Source: Vibrio sp. J1-1
GTDB taxonomy: Bacteria; Pseudomonadota; Gammaproteobacteria; Enterobacterales; Vibrionaceae
Direction of reading: 5' to 3'
Assembly: GCF_021728395.1 (NCBI RefSeq)
Contig: NZ_JAKKCM010000002.1
Coordinates: 248,001 to 312,000, forward strand
DNA length: 64,000 bases
The translations under genes and the position numbers were made by a program. The notes beneath the pieces are model-generated. The model made no database searches. It worked only from the letters and a program-made list of their open reading frames with translations, and was not told the origin of the DNA. Positions 1 through 8,313 of this stretch are shown here, in pieces; within the stretch, counting starts at the first letter, position 1, and each line of letters starts with the position of its first letter.

Positions 1-111
1 TGCTTCAGCGAGTGGCAGAGACAGAGTCGTTTGGATTGGTTTGATTCGCGATAGCATCTTCTCCATCGCGTCTTCAATTGGCATCAAGCCAGGTGCGTCG
101 CAGCAGCCCAT
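1..111 (-). CDS. moeA: Molybdopterin molybdenumtransferase MoeA, N-terminal end only
   Basis: Reading leftwards from an ATG at 111, 37 codons run off the window edge. They encode a protein beginning MGCCDAPGLMPIEDAM, which I recognise as the start of MoeA, the enzyme that inserts molybdate into molybdopterin. Only the N-terminal 37 residues are present, so no catalytic motif can be checked. It diverges from folE across about 280 bp, an arrangement I associate with Vibrio genomes. The identification rests on this short segment and the neighbour. Confidence 0.75.
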   Translation of the reverse strand, partial: MGCCDAPGLMPIEDAMEKMLSRIKPIQTTLSLPLAEA

Positions 112-388
112 TGAGATAGTCCTATATTCTTATGTTTTGAGGCAACTTTATCATAAAGTAACAAAGCCCACCGATAAAATATGGATGTAATTATTCAAAA
201 ATCCGAGTATCCTTGTCACCCGTCCAAAAGGGGTAAAAAGTCCTCGTGGAGTCAGAAAAAACCGCTCAGTATATTTTTTATGTGTTTTAGGTATAAATCA
301 CTAAATTGAGCGACCGAAACGCAAACGGAATGAATCAACGAGAAATGTGCTTCAATCTGAGAGCGGCAGTTATGAAAGAGGAAGTGTA

Positions 389-1042
389 ATGTCAGGTCTT
401 AGCGAGTCAGCGAAGTTAGTAAAAGAAGCGCTAGAGCAACGTGGATTAGAAACGCCAATGCGTCCTAATAACGTGAGCCGTGAAGAGAAAAAGGAAAAGA
501 TCGAATACCATATGCGTGAGATCTTAGGCCTACTTCAGCTTGACCTTACCGATGATAGCCTAGAAGAAACACCACACCGCATTGCAAAAATGTACGTGGA
601 CGAAATTTTCTCTGGTCTGGATTATTCTAATTTCCCAAAAATCACTGTTATCGAAAACAAGATGAACGTGAGTGAAATGGTTCGTGTGAAAGACATCACG
701 GTGACCAGCACTTGTGAGCATCACCTTGTGACGATAGATGGTAAAGCCGCTGTAGCATATATTCCTCGTGGTAAAATTATCGGTCTGTCGAAGATAAACC
801 GAATCGTACGATTTTTTGCTCAGCGTCCACAGGTTCAGGAACGTATGACACAGCAGATCCTTATTGCATTACAAACGCTTCTTGAGTCTGACGATGTGGC
901 TGTGACTATTGACGCGACACACTACTGCGTGAAATCACGCGGTGTCATGGACGCAACCAGTGAAACGACAACTACTGCGTTGGGAGGCATTTTCAAGAGC
1001 AACCCTGCGACCCGCGCTGAATTTCTGCACGGTTTACGATAA
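389..1042 (+). CDS. folE: GTP cyclohydrolase I
   Basis: FolE converts GTP to 7,8-dihydroneopterin triphosphate, the first step of tetrahydrofolate synthesis, in the cytoplasm. The 217-residue product has the family zinc site: Cys109 and His112 in TSTCEHHLV and Cys180 in HYCVKSRG, plus the GLSKINRIV segment of the catalytic domain. An upstream in-frame ATG at 347 would add 14 residues, but the ATG at 389 follows AGAGGAAG at good spacing and gives the usual family length. A strong hairpin terminator follows immediately. The gene stands alone on its strand, divergent from moeA. Confidence 0.96.
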   Translation: MSGLSESAKLVKEALEQRGLETPMRPNNVSREEKKEKIEYHMREILGLLQLDLTDDSLEETPHRIAKMYVDEIFSGLDYSNFPKITVIENKMNVSEMVRVKDITVTSTCEHHLVTIDGKAAVAYIPRGKIIGLSKINRIVRFFAQRPQVQERMTQQILIALQTLLESDDVAVTIDATHYCVKSRGVMDATSETTTTALGGIFKSNPATRAEFLHGLR

Positions 1043-1054
1043 ATCGAATTGACG

Positions 1055-1087
1055 AAAAAAGGATGGCGGATGCCATCCTTTTTTTAT
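1055..1087. terminator. Bidirectional intrinsic terminator between folE and the TDT transporter
   Basis: An A-tract, the stem GGATGGC/GCCATCC with a short GGAT loop region and a T-tract follow the folE stop. The A-tract on the other side gives a U-run on the minus strand, so the same hairpin can end the convergent transporter gene, whose stop codon lies inside it. Confidence 0.8.
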
Positions 1088-2049
1088 GCTTGTTTAGAAC
1101 GAGAGCGGACAATTTCTGGCCAGTACATTTTCACATATCCTGCGGATACCCAAACCACTAACACTGTAGCGATGCTCAGCTCGAAAAAGCCAAAGTCATG
1201 CAGCCAGTGCCATTGTGGGTGTGATTCTGCGAAAAATGTGGTTAATCGGTGCATGGCAATGGCACTGATGACAGACGGAAATGTAACCGCTGCTATAGAC
1301 GGTTGGAACTTCAATCGCAGTAGTCGGAAATAACACAGGTAAATCAGCAAGGTCATTGTGATGGCGATACCCGCTAACGCTCCTGTGAGGATTGGATCTG
1401 GCTCAGGGAAGTTCACTAAATAGGCTGCTAGTGACAAGTTCACAGGAGCCGCCATAATCGCAAGGGTAGGACGCGCCTTTCTGGGTAGCGATCCAAAAAA
1501 AACTAAACGGTATAAAACTAAGGGCAACATAAAGAAATAAATGCCAATACACATTAGCGCAACAGTTTCTGAGAACACATTATGTCCAAATTGAGAACCA
1601 GCGAGCGAGCTACTAATGATCCCCACAGGGTACAGAAACCAACTGGGGACAATATTCGACATTTTAAAGTTAGTTAGCTGAAAGCCGAAAAAGAGCACCA
1701 TCATAGAAAAATGGAGCAAAAGCGCCAAAAACCACAATGGGTAAGCAATAATAGGTGACACTGAAGCGAGGTAATCGGTCAGGATCAGGAGCGCCATACT
1801 CATCGGGGCCATTAAACTGCCGCTTAATGGATTACGAATATCGACGATGAATAAGCGAGGGCTAGTCGCATATTTGATCAGCACCGGAGCAAGTAATAGA
1901 GCGCCAAGTGACGAGAGAAATGGTCGAATCGGTTCACCGATAGCTGGAACGTAAAGAGCCCAGGCTTGACCTAAACCAATAATACCAAGTGCCAACGCTG
2001 CCTGAGAGGGAGGGACACTATAAAACTGTACAAGTCTTCTCCAGTTCAA
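1084..2049 (-). CDS. TehA/SLAC1-like (TDT family) membrane transporter
   Basis: This 321-residue, almost wholly hydrophobic protein has about ten predicted membrane segments and ends in a short basic tail (VRSRSKQA). The arrangement and segments such as GIIGLGQAW near residue 25 and GIYFFMLPLVLYRL in the middle fit the tellurite-resistance/dicarboxylate transporter (TDT) family, which includes TehA and the plant anion channel SLAC1. Known members move monovalent anions or dicarboxylates; the substrate here cannot be read from sequence. It is convergent with folE and shares its terminator. Upstream, 326 bp separate it from clcA on the same strand. Confidence 0.7.
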   Translation of the reverse strand: MNWRRLVQFYSVPPSQAALALGIIGLGQAWALYVPAIGEPIRPFLSSLGALLLAPVLIKYATSPRLFIVDIRNPLSGSLMAPMSMALLILTDYLASVSPIIAYPLWFLALLLHFSMMVLFFGFQLTNFKMSNIVPSWFLYPVGIISSSLAGSQFGHNVFSETVALMCIGIYFFMLPLVLYRLVFFGSLPRKARPTLAIMAAPVNLSLAAYLVNFPEPDPILTGALAGIAITMTLLIYLCYFRLLRLKFQPSIAAVTFPSVISAIAMHRLTTFFAESHPQWHWLHDFGFFELSIATVLVVWVSAGYVKMYWPEIVRSRSKQA

Positions 2050-2318
2050 ATCTACTCCGAAATGATTCTATTCGTATAAAACGTTAATACTGGCCTGGCT
2101 TTCTGAAAAGGTTTTACCTGAAAAAATATCTCAGTGTCTATTTTTTGTTCAGGCTCAACAAAGCCAAATGTCATGGAACAATTGCTCTATCAGGCGCGAA
2201 TACTAACAAGTTTTATTGGCGGTTACTCATAAAGGTATCGGAGAATGATCAAAGAATAGCAACTTTGTGAGTTTGGTATCGAATATTTGGTAAAAGATGT
2301 AAAAGTACAAGGTAAATC

Positions 2319-2357
2319 GCTCCAAATAAGCCTTCATATGAAAAGATTATTTGGAGC
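2319..2357 (-). terminator. Hairpin downstream of clcA (in the 2050-2375 gap)
   Basis: An 11-bp perfect inverted repeat, GCTCCAAATAA / TTATTTGGAGC, lies just after the clcA stop with an AT-rich loop that can itself pair around CATATG. The U-tract on the minus strand is poor, so it is a weak terminator or an mRNA 3'-end stabiliser. I see nothing else in the gap at 2050-2375 apart from the presumed promoter of the upstream transporter. Confidence 0.45.
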
Positions 2358-2375
2358 AAAGAGGGGAGTCGTTGC

Positions 2376-3779
2376 TTAAGATGCTTGATTTTCTGGTAGA
2401 TCTTGTTGACGTAGCTTGTCATTTTTAAGCGTACGACGAAGTAACTGGCTGTATATCGGTTGTCCGCCTAGTAACTGAGCAATAATGACTGCGCCCAGAC
2501 AGGTAATGATCAGCGGTAAAATAAGATAGTAGTTATTGGTCATCTCGATAACCAGCAGAATGCCTGTGATTGGAGCACGCACTGTTGCAGCAAATAAAGC
2601 GCCCATGCCTGCGATCGCAAACATGCCTGGTTCAATATCTAGGGCTGGTAGCAGCACTTCTGCACTAGCACCAAATGCATAACCAAATAAGGTGCCCAAA
2701 GCGAGCATTGGCGCGAAAATACCGCCAGGCGCACCAGAGCCAAAACAAAGTAATGTTGTTACAACACGGCCAACAAACAGCAGTACTAACAGTGTAACGG
2801 AGTAGTTTCCGTTGGTTACATCGGGGATGAGTGCTATGCCGCCACCCGTCAATTGCGGAACGTATAAAAGCAGTAAACCGAATACACCACCTAGAATCGA
2901 TCCTGTAATAAGGTAACGCTTACGATTGTTTTTGTGAATAGCGACAAAACTATCTTGAGCAATGGTGATCAGTTTATTGAAGATAACGCCGAATACACCA
3001 AATAGAGCCCCTAATAGTAGGAACAGCCAAAGTGATTGCAGAGCTGGTGGCTGATACTGAGGCATAGTGATCACCGCATCTTGGCCATTAATCGCGCGGA
3101 ACACAATGTTAGCCATGATGGCGGAGATGATCACCGCACGAATGGAAATTAATGAATAGCGAAATTGAGGTCGCATCTCCTCAACGACAAACATGATACC
3201 CGCCAATGGCGCGTTAAATGCTGCGGCCAACCCACCTGCAGCGCCAGAAGCAAGCAGAGAGTGGCGTGTATCGTCATCTTTTACGCGGAAAATGTCTGTC
3301 ACCATTCGACCGACTGCACCACCCATTTGTACCGTTGGACCTTCACGGCCTAACACCATGCCTGACCCTAGCGCACCCATACCACCGAAAAACTTCACTG
3401 GTAGCACGCGCCACCAACGTACTGGGCGGATATTGTCCATCGCGCCTTCTATTTCAGGAATGCCGGAACCTGCAGCCTCGGGAGCAAAACGGTGAACAAG
3501 GAAGTAGCCAACAAAAGCTAACATGGCACTAATGAGTACAGCTGCCAGCCAAAGTGGCAACATACTACCTATCTCACTTTTCAGCCATTCGGTGCGAGTT
3601 TCAGAAACGAGATGGACAGCATGTTCAAAATAAGTTCCGACGAGGCCGGCAAGGGTGCCTACGATAGCAGCCATTAACAAAACCGATACTGGTGTCGACC
3701 CTCGAGAGATAAACTGGTTAATCGCATCTTTCGGCACGTGCGCTAACACAGACTTCACAATTTTCTCTCTCTTGGTCAT
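2376..3779 (-). CDS. clcA: H+/Cl- exchange transporter ClcA
   Basis: This is a 467-residue ClC-family inner membrane protein exchanging two chloride ions for one proton; in E. coli it supports extreme acid resistance. The selectivity motifs are intact: GSGIP at 104-108, GREGPTVQMGG at 144-154 with the gating glutamate Glu146, the proton-transfer glutamate Glu201 in VVEEMRPQF, and GAPGGIFAPML later. There is no C-terminal CBS domain, as expected for the bacterial transporter type. The start codon follows AGGAGAAACC on the minus strand. It is monocistronic, with a large non-coding region upstream. Confidence 0.95.
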   Translation of the reverse strand: MTKREKIVKSVLAHVPKDAINQFISRGSTPVSVLLMAAIVGTLAGLVGTYFEHAVHLVSETRTEWLKSEIGSMLPLWLAAVLISAMLAFVGYFLVHRFAPEAAGSGIPEIEGAMDNIRPVRWWRVLPVKFFGGMGALGSGMVLGREGPTVQMGGAVGRMVTDIFRVKDDDTRHSLLASGAAGGLAAAFNAPLAGIMFVVEEMRPQFRYSLISIRAVIISAIMANIVFRAINGQDAVITMPQYQPPALQSLWLFLLLGALFGVFGVIFNKLITIAQDSFVAIHKNNRKRYLITGSILGGVFGLLLLYVPQLTGGGIALIPDVTNGNYSVTLLVLLFVGRVVTTLLCFGSGAPGGIFAPMLALGTLFGYAFGASAEVLLPALDIEPGMFAIAGMGALFAATVRAPITGILLVIEMTNNYYLILPLIITCLGAVIIAQLLGGQPIYSQLLRRTLKNDKLRQQDLPENQAS

Positions 3780-4150
3780 TAACGGTTTCTCCTGTTTCTA
3801 GTTGAAGGGACGGAAGAAATTATACGCCTGGAAGAGACTAGACCTAATCGGCAAAGTTGCAATTTAGCTTTCCACTATTGGAGACTCAAAGATTTTGCCT
3901 CAATAGTATTCGCGAATGCTGTGTGACTGTTCTCATATCTTACGTTGTTTTTTTACAGAGAAAGCTTGTTTTCTGAGAAAAATGAACCATGCTTTAAGTG
4001 TAAAGCAACATGACTGCTTCAGAAGGAGGGACGTGACGTTTTACTCACAATTTGGATGGATTCAAACCCTACGGTAATTCCTCGTTTTTAGTTTGGGACG
4101 CATCTATAGACTTCCCAATTCGCACACTCACGATTGAGTAACGAGGTAGA

Positions 4151-4177
4151 GGCGCACTTCAAATGTGCGCCTTCTTA
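4151..4177 (+). terminator. Orphan hairpin terminator in the 3780-4282 gap
   Basis: GGCGCAC / GTGCGCC form a seven-pair stem around a TTCAAAT loop, followed by CTTCTT. No coding gene on the plus strand ends before it; clcA points the other way. The 500-bp gap at 3780-4282 therefore may contain a short untranslated transcript ending here, or this may be a leftover terminator. No promoter was convincingly identified, and no known small RNA was recognised. Confidence 0.45.
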
Positions 4178-4282
4178 ATGTTTGTCACTTTGAATTGTTT
4201 GAGTTTATTCGTTGCGCTCTGCTTGATAATTTTTCATTCCACGTTAATGTTTCGCTAACTGTTACTGCCTTGATAAAACCAG

Positions 4283-4864
4283 ATGCGTTTTTTATCCCTA
4301 TTCTTAATTTCTGTTTGTAGTGTTTTGTTTTCGCATTCCGCCTTGGCGCGAGATAACCATTGGTGGCAAAGCATGTTATCTGGGCAAACCGTGAATCAGT
4401 TAAAAAGCACAATTCAAAAAGGCGGCCTTTGGTATCGGTGTGATACCGAATGGAACGGTTTAGATCCGTCTGTTGATACGTTTTGTTTAGATGAATTTCG
4501 CTACTATCACCAACACTTGTATGGTGAAGTTATTTTGCGTCAGGAAACCGCTAATTTTGTTTTTTTGGTGGAATTCCAATGGCAGAGCTGGAACGACTTA
4601 ATTCTTAATTTAAGAAAAGATGGCTTCGTAATGAAAAGTATTCATTTTGATGAAGAAGAATTTGATGTACTTAGCTCACTTAAAAAGAAGTCAGTAGAAG
4701 AGGTCGATAAAGAAGTCATCTTAATGATGAATCGTTACCCACCAGAAGCCAATCGGAGAATACAGTGGGTAAGATCCAGTGATTTTCAAGCAGCGTCTCC
4801 GAGTTTGACTGTGGCGCTGATTAGTGATGGTGAAATGATTACGCTACAGGTTACACACTTTTAG
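4283..4864 (+). CDS. Secreted hypothetical protein
   Basis: A 193-residue protein with a clear Sec signal peptide: basic MRFL, hydrophobic core to about residue 20, and cleavage probably after HSALA. The mature part contains WWQSML, WYRCDTEW and DTFCLDEF, so two cysteines may form a disulfide, then a charged segment (DEEEFDVLSSLKKK). I recognise no family. It is probably periplasmic. The start has no strong ribosome site. Its last 14 bases overlap the 3' end of the convergent HTH gene. Confidence 0.7.
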   Translation: MRFLSLFLISVCSVLFSHSALARDNHWWQSMLSGQTVNQLKSTIQKGGLWYRCDTEWNGLDPSVDTFCLDEFRYYHQHLYGEVILRQETANFVFLVEFQWQSWNDLILNLRKDGFVMKSIHFDEEEFDVLSSLKKKSVEEVDKEVILMMNRYPPEANRRIQWVRSSDFQAASPSLTVALISDGEMITLQVTHF

Positions 4865-5276
4865 ATTCGTGATTCTGTTTGTTTTCATCATGTAATGATA
4901 GAAACGTTGCCATTGCAGACTCATCTAAAAAGCCATCCGCTTTTTTGTGTGAGCGCAGGTGTTGGTAACCCGCGATGAGTTTACGATGCAGCTCTTGTTG
5001 ATCTTCTGGCAATGTTTCATTCATCACGTATTGGAAAGCGATTTTATACGCCTCCATATCCACAACTTCCGCGCGGCGATAAAGATACCCGCACCCTGTT
5101 GCCAACCATTCTAAAGAGCAGTTCGCACGCATCGCAATTTGATTCGCTTTTAGTAAGCTAGGTTCACTACCTTTTAAATATTTTCGAATCAACGCTTCTG
5201 AAACTTCAACGCGTCGTGCAAACCCGCTGATGCTTTCTTCGCCAATTAAAGTAGATAATCGTTGGGCAAAAGACAT
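4851..5276 (-). CDS. HTH transcriptional regulator, phage-repressor-like
   Basis: This 141-residue protein has an N-terminal lambda-repressor-like helix-turn-helix (about residues 5-60: RLSTLIGEESISGFARRVEVSEALIRKYLKG split across the two helices) and a C-terminal helical segment of unknown role. Such proteins typically bind the promoter beside them, which would be the divergent aldo/keto reductase start, but no operator was identified. GGAG nine bases before the ATG supports the start. Target and inducer are unknown. Confidence 0.7.
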   Translation of the reverse strand: MSFAQRLSTLIGEESISGFARRVEVSEALIRKYLKGSEPSLLKANQIAMRANCSLEWLATGCGYLYRRAEVVDMEAYKIAFQYVMNETLPEDQQELHRKLIAGYQHLRSHKKADGFLDESAMATFLSLHDENKQNHESKSV

Positions 5277-5371
5277 TTTTCGTACTCCAGTTCGAATTGC
5301 TAAAGTTTACCCGTTGAGACCGTGCGAAAACAAGACTAGGATGAAAGCAGATTAATTAAAGGAGAGAACCA

Positions 5372-6280
5372 ATGGTTGCAAAAGTTGTGACTGCACCAAG
5401 TGGCCCAGAGTTTTCAGAACTGGTTCAAGGATATTGGCGCGCAGTGGATTGGGGAATGACGGCTCAAGAGCGTTTGACCTTCCTTAAGCAACATGTGGAG
5501 CTAGGTATTACAACGGTTGACCACGCCGACATTTATGGTAATTACGAGTGTGAAGCGCTGTTTGGTGAAGCGTTAACGTTGGATAAAAGCGTTCGTGAAC
5601 ACATTCAAATCGTAACCAAATGTGATATCAACTTATGTGGTGATAAAACGCCAGAGCGTAAAATCAACCATTACGACACGAGTTCTGCACACATTTACCA
5701 ATCCGTGAACAACTCGCTTGCACGTTTAAATGTCGATGAAATAGACGTTCTGCTTATTCATCGCCCTGACGTGTTGATGGATGCGGACGAAGTGGCAGAA
5801 GCGTTTTCGGAACTGCATAAAGTGGGTAAAGTGAAGCATTTTGGCGTTTCAAACTTTACACCACGTCAGTTTGAACTGCTGCAATCTCGTCTGAGCAAAC
5901 CACTCGTAACAAACCAAGTGGAAATCAACCCACTTAACTTCGAGGTTGCGCACGATGGCACGCTGGATCAGATGCAAATGCTGCGTACTCGTCCAATGGC
6001 TTGGTCTTGCTTAGGTGGCGGCTCTATCTTTAGCGGCGACAGCGAGCAGGCGGTCCGTGTACGTAATGAGCTAGAAACTATTCGAGAGGAAGTCGGTGCG
6101 GCCAGTATTGATCAGGTGATTTATGCTTGGGTACGTCGTCTGCCTTCTAAGCCAATCCCAATTATTGGTTCTGGTAAGATTGAGCGCGTTCAAACGGCTG
6201 TTGATGCACTAGACATCGAGTTGACTCGTGAACAGTGGTATCGCGTTTGGGTTGCATCTAAAGGACACGGTGTGCCTTAG
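5372..6280 (+). CDS. Aldo/keto reductase, YdhF-like
   Basis: A 302-residue NAD(P)H-dependent oxidoreductase of the aldo/keto reductase superfamily, (beta/alpha)8 barrel. The catalytic tetrad is visible: Asp53 and Tyr55 in DHADIYG, Lys83 in IVTKCDIN and His130 in LLIHRPD. The C-terminal part has the cofactor region IPIIGSGKIERV. Closest in style to E. coli YdhF, whose physiological substrate is unknown. AAAGGAG precedes the ATG. It is followed by a terminator and diverges from an HTH regulator that may control it. Confidence 0.88.
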   Translation: MVAKVVTAPSGPEFSELVQGYWRAVDWGMTAQERLTFLKQHVELGITTVDHADIYGNYECEALFGEALTLDKSVREHIQIVTKCDINLCGDKTPERKINHYDTSSAHIYQSVNNSLARLNVDEIDVLLIHRPDVLMDADEVAEAFSELHKVGKVKHFGVSNFTPRQFELLQSRLSKPLVTNQVEINPLNFEVAHDGTLDQMQMLRTRPMAWSCLGGGSIFSGDSEQAVRVRNELETIREEVGAASIDQVIYAWVRRLPSKPIPIIGSGKIERVQTAVDALDIELTREQWYRVWVASKGHGVP

Positions 6281-6310
6281 AGCGCCCTTACGACATCAAT
6301 AATTGTATTA

Positions 6311-6336
6311 GGCATCCACAATGGGTGCCTTTTTTG
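6311..6336 (+). terminator. Terminator of the aldo/keto reductase gene
   Basis: GGCATCCA / TGGGTGCC forms an eight-pair stem with one G-U pair and a CAA loop, followed by TTTTTTG. It contains an ATG at 6321 that is in frame with nnr; its place inside a terminator argues against using that ATG as a start. Confidence 0.75.
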
Positions 6337-6374
6337 TATACTTATTTTGTGTGCTGGTTACGAAGAATGTGGTT

Positions 6375-7901
6375 ATGGACTTTAATCTTGCTTTAAAGCT
6401 TTACACAGCAGAACAGGTCAAAAATGGTGAAGTGGTTGCCGCTCAGATGGCAGGCGTTTCAATGTATAGCTTGATGCAAAGAGCTGGGATGGCTGTTTAT
6501 GAGCGCTTTCTCCACCTTTACCCCAGAGCAAAAAGTGTCCTGGTGGTCTGTGGGAAGGGTAATAACGGCGGAGATGGCTACATTTTTGCCTCTCTTGCTA
6601 AGCAAGCACAACTCAATGTTAAAGTATTCCAGCTTGGAGATGTGACCTCTCTTACTGGCGACGCTCTTCGCGCCTACGAAGATTGGCAAACTGTCGATGG
6701 TCAGAACAGCAGTTGGGATGATTGGAACACAGCGTTACTTGAAGCGGATGTCATCATTGACGCGATACTGGGGACCGGGTTGAGCGGTGAAGTGAGAAAA
6801 GAGTATCGCCGCTATATTGAGCAAATTAACCAAATTCGTTGTCCGGTCATCGCGGTCGACATTCCCTCTGGACTATGCGCCAACACTGGCTCCGTGTTGG
6901 GAGATGCAATATATGCAGACCACACCATTACTTTTATCGGCGTCAAACAAGGTTTAGTGACGGCCCAAGCAAGAGATCATGTGGGTGAATTGCACTTTTG
7001 TGGCTTGGGCGTCAATGTAGAATTTGACTCTATAGAAGAGGAGAGTGCACTAGGTATTGATCACAAAGTCATTCCTCGACTTTTACCTCCACAAAAACCA
7101 ACCGCTCATAAAGGCGACAACGGTAAATTACTTTGCGTCGGTGGCAATCTCGGAATGGCAGGCGCGATTCGCTTCTGTGCTTCGGCTGCTGTGCGCAGTG
7201 GATCGGGGCTGACTGCCGGGATAACCCATCCAGCGAGTCTGGTGCCACTACAAATCGCTTGTCCAGAAGTGATGAGCCAAAGTATTACGGCCGATGAATT
7301 GCGAGATTCCGAAAATGAACTGACTAAGCGAATTAGATGGGCTGATGCGTTAGTTTTTGGCCCTGGGTTTGGCGATGATGAATGGGCATATCAAGCTTAT
7401 CAATACTTGTCACAGCCGCATAAACCGAAAGTCGTCGATGCCGACGGGTTGAATATATTGGCGATGCTCAGTCAGCGTTATGATGGAACGCTAGTGTGCG
7501 ACAACCAACGTGTTATGACACCACATCCGGGAGAAGCCGCGCGTTTGTTAAATGTTACTACGCAAGATGTTGAACGTGACCGATATTCAGCCGCTAGACA
7601 GTTGCACGAACGTTTTGGTGGCGTGGTGGTGCTGAAAGGAGCGGGTACTCTCATTTATGACGGCATACGAATGTATGTCTGTCTGGCTGGTAATCCAGGG
7701 ATGGCAAGCGGAGGTATGGGAGATGTACTCTCTGGCGTCATTGGTGCATTGTTGGCGAAAGGTATACCAACCTCTATTGCTGCCAGATTAGGCGTCATGA
7801 TCCATAGCCACGCGGCGGATATCAATGTGAGCCAATATGGAGAGCGAGGATTGTTAGCCAGTGATGTCGTAGAAACACTTCGCTTTGCCATGAATCCATG
7901 A
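6375..7901 (+). CDS. nnr: Bifunctional NAD(P)H-hydrate epimerase / ADP-dependent NAD(P)H-hydrate dehydratase
   Basis: This enzyme repairs hydrated NADH and NADPH (NAD(P)HX). The N-terminal epimerase half (YjeF_N) has GKGNNGGDGY and AVDIPSGL; the C-terminal ADP-dependent dehydratase half (ribokinase-like) has GGNLGMAGAIRF and NPGMASGGMGDVLSG. From the ATG at 6375 the product is 508 residues, close to E. coli NnrD/YjeF. An ATG at 6321 in the same frame lies inside the preceding terminator and is unlikely. There is no strong ribosome site at either, so the start is moderately sure. In many gammaproteobacteria this gene precedes tsaE; here it stands alone. Confidence 0.9.
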   Translation: MDFNLALKLYTAEQVKNGEVVAAQMAGVSMYSLMQRAGMAVYERFLHLYPRAKSVLVVCGKGNNGGDGYIFASLAKQAQLNVKVFQLGDVTSLTGDALRAYEDWQTVDGQNSSWDDWNTALLEADVIIDAILGTGLSGEVRKEYRRYIEQINQIRCPVIAVDIPSGLCANTGSVLGDAIYADHTITFIGVKQGLVTAQARDHVGELHFCGLGVNVEFDSIEEESALGIDHKVIPRLLPPQKPTAHKGDNGKLLCVGGNLGMAGAIRFCASAAVRSGSGLTAGITHPASLVPLQIACPEVMSQSITADELRDSENELTKRIRWADALVFGPGFGDDEWAYQAYQYLSQPHKPKVVDADGLNILAMLSQRYDGTLVCDNQRVMTPHPGEAARLLNVTTQDVERDRYSAARQLHERFGGVVVLKGAGTLIYDGIRMYVCLAGNPGMASGGMGDVLSGVIGALLAKGIPTSIAARLGVMIHSHAADINVSQYGERGLLASDVVETLRFAMNP

Positions 7902-8013
7902 AAATTGGGGTTAATTTAGTGAAAATATCACCGTTTCAAGTAGGGTAAGAGAGCGTTGTTTGAACGGTATTTTACGTAATTGAGATATGAAACCTGTGAA
8001 TCTGAACACCGCG

Positions 8014-8029
8014 AAGCAACGGTTTGCGC
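8014..8029. promoter_or_regulatory. Possible PurR-like operator upstream of guaC
   Basis: AAGCAACGGTTTGCGC matches the PurR operator pattern (ANGCAANCGNTTNCNT) at all but two defined positions, with an overlapping second partial match to its right. It lies about 165 bp before the best guaC promoter, far for a repressor, so the assignment is tentative. It falls in the 7902-8313 intergenic region. Confidence 0.3.
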
Positions 8030-8158
8030 AATCGTTTGAGAGTTGCTTCATCTTAACTTGTTGAATTTGTTAAATAAGAAAAAGATGTGATGGTTTTAGA
8101 GGTGTTTTTGATATGCGATTTTCAAGATGGTAACACAAAAAAAATGCAAATATCAGAC

Positions 8159-8186
8159 TTGTAGGAAATAAATCACAGCCTATAAT
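8159..8186 (+). promoter_or_regulatory. Candidate sigma-70 promoter of guaC
   Basis: TTGTAG and a consensus TATAAT are separated by 16 bp. Transcription would start near 8193, directly at the foot of the first leader hairpin, leaving about 120 nt of leader before the guaC start codon. Confidence 0.5.
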
Positions 8187-8190
8187 GCTG

Positions 8191-8225
8191 AAAACCGGAG
8201 CGTCTGCCAACGCTCCGGTTTTTTT
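8191..8225 (+). terminator. Terminator-like hairpin in the guaC leader
   Basis: A perfect stem of at least ten pairs (ACCGGAGCGT / ACGCTCCGGT, extendable into flanking A and T runs) closes a six-base loop CTGCCA and is followed by seven T. It looks like a strong intrinsic terminator placed between the TATAAT promoter and guaC, so either it attenuates guaC or it ends an unseen transcript from the left. Confidence 0.65.
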
Positions 8226-8238
8226 GTGTCCGAAGAAC

Positions 8239-8266
8239 AGTGAACTCGTCTGCCAACGACTTCACT
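8239..8266 (+). promoter_or_regulatory. Second guaC leader hairpin with the same loop
   Basis: AGTGAACTCGT / ACGACTTCACT pair over eleven positions with one C-C mismatch and again enclose the loop CTGCCA. The 12-base core CGTCTGCCAACG occurs in both hairpins (8201-8212 and 8247-8258) while the outer stems differ. No T-run follows, so it is not a terminator; a protein or RNA binding site is possible. Confidence 0.45.
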
Positions 8267-8313
8267 ACGCACTCTGAGATGACACATAGACATATGAATC
8301 AAGGAATTACACA

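Noticed and set aside
1049-1333. A 94-residue plus-strand frame after folE
   Set aside because: It runs through the terminator and antisense to the membrane transporter, whose protein is clearly real.
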